From a virus, in IMG/VR virus record IMGVR_UViG_3300045135_000207, positions 1 through 20,180 of that record: a stretch of 20,180 nt of DNA. One strand, 5' to 3'. Position numbers and translations under genes: made by a program. Of the stretch, positions 1 through 5,635 are shown one piece after another. The stretch's first letter is position 1. Each line of letters opens with the position of its first letter. The notes beneath the pieces are model-generated. The model ran no database searches and was not told the origin of the DNA. It saw nothing but the letters and a program-made list of their open reading frames with translations.

Positions 1-45
1 GGTAACGTAGCGTCGCAGAATTTGCGTAGCGATAGACCAAAATAA
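1..45 (+). CDS. Possible 3' end of an upstream gene (partial)
   Basis: The first 14 codons of frame 1 are open and end in TAA at 43-45, encoding a C-terminal tail that begins GNVASQNLRSDRPK. The other two forward frames hit stops within the first nine bases. In a genome packed this tightly, an upstream gene ending about 25 bases before the methyltransferase start is expected. Fourteen codons are too few to identify a product, and an open stretch this short can occur by chance. Confidence 0.3.
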   Translation, partial: GNVASQNLRSDRPK

Positions 46-59
46 TTCGGTTCGTTTTC

Positions 60-65
60 AAGGAG
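60..65 (+). promoter_or_regulatory. Shine-Dalgarno AAGGAG for the methyltransferase GTG start
   Basis: AAGGAG lies 5 bases before the GTG at 71. It is the best ribosome binding site nearby and fixes a GTG start for the methyltransferase. The next in-frame ATG, at residue 8, has no comparable site. Confidence 0.8.
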
Positions 66-70
66 TTAAA

Positions 71-1264
71 GTGAATAGTTTAAACATAGAAATGATAGCA
101 ACAGAACTACTTATACCGTATGCAAAAAACAGCCGCACGCATAGCGATGAGCAGGTGGCGCAAGTTGCCGCGAGCATAAAAGAGTTCGGCTTTACCAATC
201 CTATTTTGATTGACTCACAAAACGCAATCATTGCAGGGCATGGCAGGTTAAAAGCATCCCAGAGGTTGGGGCTGTCCGAGGTTCCGTGCATACGGCTAGA
301 GCATCTAACAGAATCCCAAAAAAGAGCGTATGTTATAGCTGATAACAAACTTGCTTTAAACGCTGGATGGGATGATGAGTTATTAGCACTTGAGTTAGGC
401 GATTTAAAAGATGATGGGTTTGATATTTCTTTGACTGGGTTCACTGACGAGGAATTAAAGAGCCTCGTTATCCCAGAAGAAGTTGAGGGGCTGACCGATG
501 AGGATGACGTCCCAGAGATTCCAGAGGAGCCAGTAACTAAGGAGGGTGATGTCTGGATATTGGGCAATCACCGTCTTATGTGTGGCGACTCGACCAGCAT
601 TGACGCGGTGGAGAAGTTGATGGATGGGGCTAAAGCTGATTGCCTATTTACAGACCCGCCATACGGCTATAAGTACGAAAGCAATCATCAAGATAAGCAC
701 AAAATGTTAATGAATGATGATGTTATGCTTGATTTTGCACCTGCCGCTTATGCTGTTCTTTTTGATAATGCCGCTATTTATATTTGCGGGTCATTCCAAT
801 CAATTAGTAAATGGATTGATTACGCTCAAGATCATTTTTCATATAAAAATCTTATCGTATGGAAGAAAAACAACTGGTCTATGGGTGATTTGAAGGGCGC
901 TTTTGCTGGACAGCATGAATTAATTATATTCGCGCATAAAGGGAAAGTTGAGATTTTAGGTAAGCGAGATCCAGATGTATGGTCATTTGACCGAGTGCCA
1001 CCAAAAATACATCCAACACAAAAACCAGTTGATCTTGTTGAGTATGCGTTAAGCAAGGTTAAAAGTGGAAACACTCTTGATTTATTTGGCGGCTCTGGCT
1101 CTACTTTAATTGCCTGTGAGAAAACAAACCGCAACGCCTACCTTATGGAACTCGATCCAAAATACTGCGATGTCATTATTAAACGATGGCAAGACTTTAC
1201 TGGTAAGGAAGCTGTACACGAAAACGGACACACATTTAATTCTTTGGCGGTGAATGATGAGTGA
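71..1264 (+). CDS. ParB-domain DNA methyltransferase (beta-class, N6-adenine or N4-cytosine)
   Basis: This 397-residue protein should transfer a methyl group from S-adenosylmethionine to an exocyclic amino group of DNA. Residues about 8-95 form a ParB/sulfiredoxin-like nuclease-fold domain with the GHGRLKAS signature at about 56-63. A short acidic linker (about 135-158) follows. The C-terminal methylase has catalytic motif DPPYG at 195-199 and SAM-binding motif DLFGGSGST at about 337-345. Catalytic motif before SAM motif is the order of the beta class. The HPTQKP motif before the SAM site is also typical. The length is that of intact ParB-methylase fusions seen in many phages, often beside terminase genes. 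It overlaps the small terminase gene by 11 bases, so the two are probably co-translated. A likely role is protecting virion DNA from host restriction or marking DNA for packaging; neither role nor target sequence can be read from the sequence. The start is GTG with a strong Shine-Dalgarno site. Confidence 0.93.
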   Translation: MNSLNIEMIATELLIPYAKNSRTHSDEQVAQVAASIKEFGFTNPILIDSQNAIIAGHGRLKASQRLGLSEVPCIRLEHLTESQKRAYVIADNKLALNAGWDDELLALELGDLKDDGFDISLTGFTDEELKSLVIPEEVEGLTDEDDVPEIPEEPVTKEGDVWILGNHRLMCGDSTSIDAVEKLMDGAKADCLFTDPPYGYKYESNHQDKHKMLMNDDVMLDFAPAAYAVLFDNAAIYICGSFQSISKWIDYAQDHFSYKNLIVWKKNNWSMGDLKGAFAGQHELIIFAHKGKVEILGKRDPDVWSFDRVPPKIHPTQKPVDLVEYALSKVKSGNTLDLFGGSGSTLIACEKTNRNAYLMELDPKYCDVIIKRWQDFTGKEAVHENGHTFNSLAVNDE

Positions 1265-1805
1265 TGCGGGGGCCGCAACTTACCCAGTGAAGGTTATCGC
1301 TAAACTTTTACTTATTAGCGAAAGAAGGGTGCAACAACTCGTAAAAGATGGCGTGATACCTAAAACAGAGCATGGGAGGTATGAGTTAGCGCCAACGGTG
1401 CAGGGATATGTTAGATATTTACAGGAAAGGTCTTTGGGTAGGCCGAGCGCACCAGAAGACTACCACAACGAAAAAGCAAGATTAGTAAAACTTCAAGCTG
1501 ATAGGGCTGAGCTTGAGGTCGAGGAATTGCAGGGAAGGCTAGTCAGAGCTGATGACGTATCGCGCCACTGGTATGACATGATTAACGCGTGCAAGAACCG
1601 ATTGTTGTCCGTTCCATCGAGGGCGGCACCCGTGGTATCGTCGGAGAGTAGTGCGGGAATGTGTCAGCAGATCATCGACGATCTGATTCGGGAGTCATTA
1701 GAAGAATTGAGCGAAGTGAGTGGGTATGAAACTACAGGAAGCGGAATCGATACTGACGAAGGGAATGATGGCGTGGAAACCGCCGCCAAAGCTAACCGTC
1801 AGTGA
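1254..1805 (+). CDS. Terminase small subunit (Nu1-like)
   Basis: This 183-residue protein is the likely DNA-recognition subunit of the packaging motor. It would bind the packaging site and recruit the large subunit. Residues about 10-45 look like a winged helix-turn-helix of the Nu1/MerR-like type (VKVIAKLLLISERRVQQLVK followed by a short wing with GVIPK). A charged helix at about 70-100 (EKARLVKLQADRAELEVEEL) resembles the dimerisation helix of lambda Nu1. The 183-residue length matches Nu1 (181 residues). Its position directly before the large subunit supports the call. ATG 1254 overlaps the end of the methylase gene; a second ATG at 1257 is equally possible. The C-terminal 25 or so codons overlap the large terminase gene. 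Confidence 0.85.
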   Translation: MMSDAGAATYPVKVIAKLLLISERRVQQLVKDGVIPKTEHGRYELAPTVQGYVRYLQERSLGRPSAPEDYHNEKARLVKLQADRAELEVEELQGRLVRADDVSRHWYDMINACKNRLLSVPSRAAPVVSSESSAGMCQQIIDDLIRESLEELSEVSGYETTGSGIDTDEGNDGVETAAKANRQ

Positions 1806-3564
1806 TTGGGCCGACAGAAATCGAAAACTAGACAGCCAGTCGAGCGCAGAGGCGGGACGCTGGTACACATCGAGAGCAGAATATCAACGAGGGATGATGG
1901 ATGCGTGCAGTGACCCAAATATTCAAGAAGTCGTTATCATGGCTGGAGCGCAGTTGGGCAAGACGGAGGCGCTTCTCAACATTATTGGCTACCACATTGA
2001 TAACGATCCGAGTCCAATTCTGGTGCTACAGCCGACGCTGGACATGGCTCAGGCATTCTCAAAGGATCGCGTCGCAAGTGGTCTACTACGCTCGACACCA
2101 TGCCTTAAAGGTAAGGTCAAAGATCCACGCGCTCGCGACTCGGGCAATACGACGTTGCACAAGGTATTTGACGGCGGTGCGCTAACGATTGTCGGTGCGA
2201 ACTCACCCAGTGGGCTTGCATCGAGACCGATCCGCATTGTTTTGTGCGACGAGGTGGACAGGTACCCAGCTTCGGCTGGCTCTGAGGGTGATCCGATCCA
2301 GTTAGCGAGGAAGCGTTCGGCCACATACTGGAATCGTAAGGTCATAATGGTATCGACTCCAACGAACAAGGGGGCGAGCCGTATCGAGGACGCATTCGAC
2401 AAGTCAGATCAGCGGGAATACTTCGTACCGTGCAAGCATTGCCACCATGAGCAGACGATGCGGTGGTCTAACGTGCGCTGGGACGACGGCAGGCCAGAAA
2501 CTGCGGCGTATTCCTGCGAAGAATGTGGGACTTTGTGGTCGGATTCCGATCGATTGTGGTCTATACGTAACGGGCATTGGGTGGCTCAGGCTGAGTTTAC
2601 AGGTGTTGCAGGCTTTGCAATCAACGGACTTTATTCACCGTGGACGCCACTTGCTGACGGTGCAAGGGACTTTTTAAGCGTTAAGAAGAACCCCGAGCAG
2701 TTGAGGGTGTGGACGAACACGTATTTAGGCGAGACATGGGAAGATCAGGGCGAACGATTGGACGACTTCGAACTCGCGGATCGTCGGGAGCCGATGGAGC
2801 CCGTCCCCGATGAAGTGATTGTCATAACCTCGGGTGTAGACGTGCAGGACAACCGACTGGAAGTGACTCACGTTGGCTGGGGTATCGATGACGAGTCCTA
2901 TGTTCTGGATCACATAACGATATACGGAGACCCTAGCACTCCCCAGCTATGGACTGACTTGGATTCAATCTTGATGACGCAGTTCAAAACTGAGTCGGGT
3001 CGGGTTCTCGGTGTTCGCGGTGCGTGCGTAGACTCTGGCGGTCACTTCACTAACTCGGTTTATGCTTACTGTAAGAAGAACATGGGGCGTCGTATTTTTG
3101 CTATCAAGGGTGTTGGTGGTGAAGGTAAGCCGATCGCGGGCCGTCCTAGCAAGAATAACGTTGCAAAATGCCCATTATTTGGCATTGGCGTCGATACAGT
3201 AAAAGATTTGGTATTTGCTCGACTGAGAATCAAGGAAGAGGGCGCAGGATACGTCCATTTCAGCGATGTTTTAAACGACGAGTACTTTCGCCAGCTCACG
3301 GCTGAAAAGGTCGTTACACGCTTTCATAGGGGCTTTAAAAAGCGTATTTACGAGAAGGTTAGACCGAGAAACGAGGCGCTTGACTGTATGGTGTACGCCA
3401 TAGCCGCTTATGCTATACTATCGGTCAATGTCAAGGCGCTGGCTCGTCGAATTGATGAAAAATCGGATGATGCAATGGCACAAAAGCCAGAACCAAAAGT
3501 AAACAACCGACCATTTGTCCCGCAACGGCGCGGATCTGGTGGTTTTGTGAATGCGTGGCGATAA
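1726..3564 (+). CDS. Terminase large subunit (lambda GpA family)
   Basis: This is the ATPase-nuclease that translocates DNA into the prohead and cuts it. Numbered from the GTG at 1720, a Walker A-like AGAQLGKTE lies at about 75-83, a Walker B-like IRIVLCDEVDR at about 172-182, and a zinc-finger-like pair (CKHCHH ... CEECG) at about 238-268, an insertion typical of the GpA family. The nuclease domain shows acidic residues in GVDVQDNRLE (about 370), CVDSGG (about 439) and NEALDCMVYAIAA (about 550). Length (about 612 residues) is close to lambda gpA (641). The start is uncertain. ATG 1726 is chosen, GTG 1720 is just upstream in frame, and ATG 1768 follows a GAAGGG stretch at 1758-1763. With 1726 the overlap with the small subunit gene is 80 bases. 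The gene is followed four bases later by the connector candidate. Confidence 0.96.
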   Translation: MKLQEAESILTKGMMAWKPPPKLTVSDWADRNRKLDSQSSAEAGRWYTSRAEYQRGMMDACSDPNIQEVVIMAGAQLGKTEALLNIIGYHIDNDPSPILVLQPTLDMAQAFSKDRVASGLLRSTPCLKGKVKDPRARDSGNTTLHKVFDGGALTIVGANSPSGLASRPIRIVLCDEVDRYPASAGSEGDPIQLARKRSATYWNRKVIMVSTPTNKGASRIEDAFDKSDQREYFVPCKHCHHEQTMRWSNVRWDDGRPETAAYSCEECGTLWSDSDRLWSIRNGHWVAQAEFTGVAGFAINGLYSPWTPLADGARDFLSVKKNPEQLRVWTNTYLGETWEDQGERLDDFELADRREPMEPVPDEVIVITSGVDVQDNRLEVTHVGWGIDDESYVLDHITIYGDPSTPQLWTDLDSILMTQFKTESGRVLGVRGACVDSGGHFTNSVYAYCKKNMGRRIFAIKGVGGEGKPIAGRPSKNNVAKCPLFGIGVDTVKDLVFARLRIKEEGAGYVHFSDVLNDEYFRQLTAEKVVTRFHRGFKKRIYEKVRPRNEALDCMVYAIAAYAILSVNVKALARRIDEKSDDAMAQKPEPKVNNRPFVPQRRGSGGFVNAWR

Positions 3565-3567
3565 TCT

Positions 3568-4161
3568 ATGGCGAACCTGTTTGATGTAGCAAATGCCCCA
3601 GAGGGGGAACCAAAGGAAGTCGTCGTCGGGGACTTCTTACAGTGGAAGCGGTCAGACATCTCGGTTGATTACCCGACTTCGAGCGGTTACACAGCGGAAT
3701 ATGTAGCGCGCATCACTGGCGGTGGATCAACTGAGATCAAACTGCCACAGTCTGCGAGCACCACAGACGAGTTTTACCACTTCTCGGTTACCTCAGAGAC
3801 TAGCGCCACATTTTTAGCGGGTCGATATCACTGGCAGTTAGAGATTACCCAAACCAGTTCTGGCAACAGATTGGTCGTTGATATCGGCGATTTCGATGCC
3901 ATTCCAGACATGGACAACAATCAGGCCGATCCTCGCATACACGCTGAGATAATGGTCGATAAAATTCAGACGATTCTGGAAGGAAAGGCCGACTCCGATG
4001 TGTCCTCATACTCTATCGCTGGCCGATCGCTAACGAAAATGTCATTTAGTGAACTTGTCGAGGCGAGAGACTACTATCGGCGCGAGATCACGAAGCACAA
4101 TAACGATGAGCTGTTAAAACGCGGAAAGTCTAACGGTTCGACAATCAAGGTGAGGTTCTAA
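3568..4161 (+). CDS. Head connector candidate: Ig-like N-domain plus gpW-like C-domain
   Basis: This 197-residue protein has no certain name. It lies between large terminase and portal, the place of gene W in lambda. The C-terminal segment from about residue 130 reads IAGRSLTKMSFSELVEARDYY followed by a basic tail. This resembles gpW and related small head-tail connectors, which show a small hydrophobic strand pair followed by a 'S..EL...R..Y' helix. Residues about 10-115 are different: rich in beta-branched residues and short turns (ITGGGSTEIKLPQSA, FLAGRYHWQLEITQ), like an immunoglobulin-like or baseplate-type beta sandwich. lambda gpW has only 68 residues and lacks such a domain. A role in closing the portal vertex, with an accessory beta domain, is inference. 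No strong Shine-Dalgarno site precedes ATG 3568. It sits four bases after the terminase stop, so re-initiation is likely. Confidence 0.75.
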   Translation: MANLFDVANAPEGEPKEVVVGDFLQWKRSDISVDYPTSSGYTAEYVARITGGGSTEIKLPQSASTTDEFYHFSVTSETSATFLAGRYHWQLEITQTSSGNRLVVDIGDFDAIPDMDNNQADPRIHAEIMVDKIQTILEGKADSDVSSYSIAGRSLTKMSFSELVEARDYYRREITKHNNDELLKRGKSNGSTIKVRF

Positions 4162-4162
4162 G

Positions 4163-5635
4163 ATGGCTATTTTTGACTTTATGAAACCAAAGCCAAAAGA
4201 ACAGCCAAAAGTGTTCAAAAGAGCGTATCAAGCCGCCAATACAGGCCGCCTTTTTGCTGATTATGTCGATTCAGAGCGGTCGCCAGACTCGGAATTATAC
4301 CCAGTAATCAACAGGTTACGCGCTCGATCGCGTGATTTGGCCCGTAATAACGCGTATGTTCGCCGATATTTACAGCTATTACAGCACAACGTAGTGGGTA
4401 AAAAGGGCATTTCTTACCAGTCCAAAGCATTGTCGCCGAACGGAATGATGGACATGGACGGCAATCAGGCTGTCGAATCCGCATTTAAGATGTGGAGTAA
4501 GATGGGCCATTGTACTGTTGACGGTAAAATGTCATTCACCGACGCCCAGAAGTTGGTTATGGAAGGTCTGGCGCGGGATGGTGAGGTCTTCATCATCAAG
4601 CATCGATCAGCATCGTTCCATGATTCGTTCGCGCTGGAGTTTATCGAGCCAGAGCAAGTCGACGACCAAATGAATAAACGGGCCGAGAACGGCAACGAGA
4701 TCAGAATGGGTGTTGAGCTGGACAAGTTCCGACGACCAGTGGCTTATCACTTGCTGACGTATCATAAAGGCGACTACGACTACACGACCCAGACAAAATC
4801 GCCAAAGCACATCCGTGTACCTGCCGAGAAAATGATACATGTATTTATGCCTAGACGCGCGGGACAGACTCGTGGTGAGCCGTGGGCGTCTTCGGTAATG
4901 TCATCGATCAAGATGTTGGACGGATGGCGTGAGGCGTCGATTGTGGCGGCGAGAGTCGGTGCGTCGAAGATGGGATTCTTCACAAGTCCGTCGGGCGATG
5001 GCTTTGTCGCTGATGAGTTGGATGGATCAATTCCAATCATGGATGCATCTGCGGGAAGTTTTCACCAGCTACCAACAGGCGTAGACTTTAAATCATTCGA
5101 CCCCCAGTACCCGACGAGCGAATTCGATTCGTTCCATAAAGCGGTACTCAAAGGAGTTGCTTCAGGTCTTGGCATATCCTACACGTCACTAGCTAACGAC
5201 TTGGAAGCTACCAGTTATTCATCGATCCGTCAGGGTGCGCTTGAAGAGCGGGACTTCTACCAGAATACCCAAGAGTTTTTGATCGACCACTTTGTTCGCC
5301 CAGTATTTGAGGCGTGGCTTGCGTCAGCGATGGAAATGGGGTCTGTGAACTTCCCGCTTAGGGCTTATGATAAGTTTGCAAGCGCGGCTGAGTTCCGTGG
5401 TCGGTCTTGGAACTGGGTTGATCCTCAGAAGGAAATGAACGCGGCGATCAACGGTTTGCAGGCTGGCATATTGTCGCTCTCAGATGTGGCGGCAAATTAC
5501 GGCAAGGATTCAGAAGAATTGCTCAGTGCTATTGCGCGAGACAAAGCATTGATGGATCAGTTCAGCATTTCTTACGGACTAGAGCCGTATGGCGTGCAGA
5601 AGATGCCAGAGGTAGCCGACGATGGCGACGTATAA
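4163..5635 (+). CDS. Portal protein (lambda gpB family)
   Basis: This 490-residue protein is the likely dodecameric ring at the unique head vertex through which DNA enters and leaves, and to which terminase and connectors bind. The N-terminal part (about 45-100) with ELYPVINRLRARSRDLARNN and YLQLLQHNVVG is characteristic of the lambda-type portal family. The central part has the conserved HVFMPRRAGQTRGEPWASSV stretch. After it come the segment ending in SGLGISYTSLANDLEATSYSS and the stem/crown region. Length is close to lambda gpB (533 residues). The protein starts one base after the stop of the upstream gene and its end overlaps the protease-capsid gene by 14 bases, so coupling on both sides is likely. 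Nothing looks broken. Confidence 0.96.
   Translation: MAIFDFMKPKPKEQPKVFKRAYQAANTGRLFADYVDSERSPDSELYPVINRLRARSRDLARNNAYVRRYLQLLQHNVVGKKGISYQSKALSPNGMMDMDGNQAVESAFKMWSKMGHCTVDGKMSFTDAQKLVMEGLARDGEVFIIKHRSASFHDSFALEFIEPEQVDDQMNKRAENGNEIRMGVELDKFRRPVAYHLLTYHKGDYDYTTQTKSPKHIRVPAEKMIHVFMPRRAGQTRGEPWASSVMSSIKMLDGWREASIVAARVGASKMGFFTSPSGDGFVADELDGSIPIMDASAGSFHQLPTGVDFKSFDPQYPTSEFDSFHKAVLKGVASGLGISYTSLANDLEATSYSSIRQGALEERDFYQNTQEFLIDHFVRPVFEAWLASAMEMGSVNFPLRAYDKFASAAEFRGRSWNWVDPQKEMNAAINGLQAGILSLSDVAANYGKDSEELLSAIARDKALMDQFSISYGLEPYGVQKMPEVADDGDV

Noticed and set aside
1-70. Possible promoter or packaging site before the methylase gene (7-base direct repeat CGTAGCG at 6-12 and 25-31)
   Set aside because: TTGCGT and AATAAT boxes are only 13 bases apart, too close for a sigma70 promoter, and a 7-base repeat is too short to support a packaging or integration site.
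58-567. 169-codon open frame on the minus strand opposite the methyltransferase
   Set aside because: It is Ser/Pro-rich shadow translation over a clearly recognised methylase gene, with no ribosome binding site and no family pattern.
2049-2402. 117-codon minus-strand frame inside the large terminase gene
   Set aside because: It lies wholly within conserved terminase coding sequence and looks like a shadow frame.
1-3200. Frequent GATC sites as a hint to the methylase target
   Set aside because: By eye about 18 GATC occur in the first 3.2 kb against about 12 expected, which is too weak to assign a target and was not tested against other tetramers.
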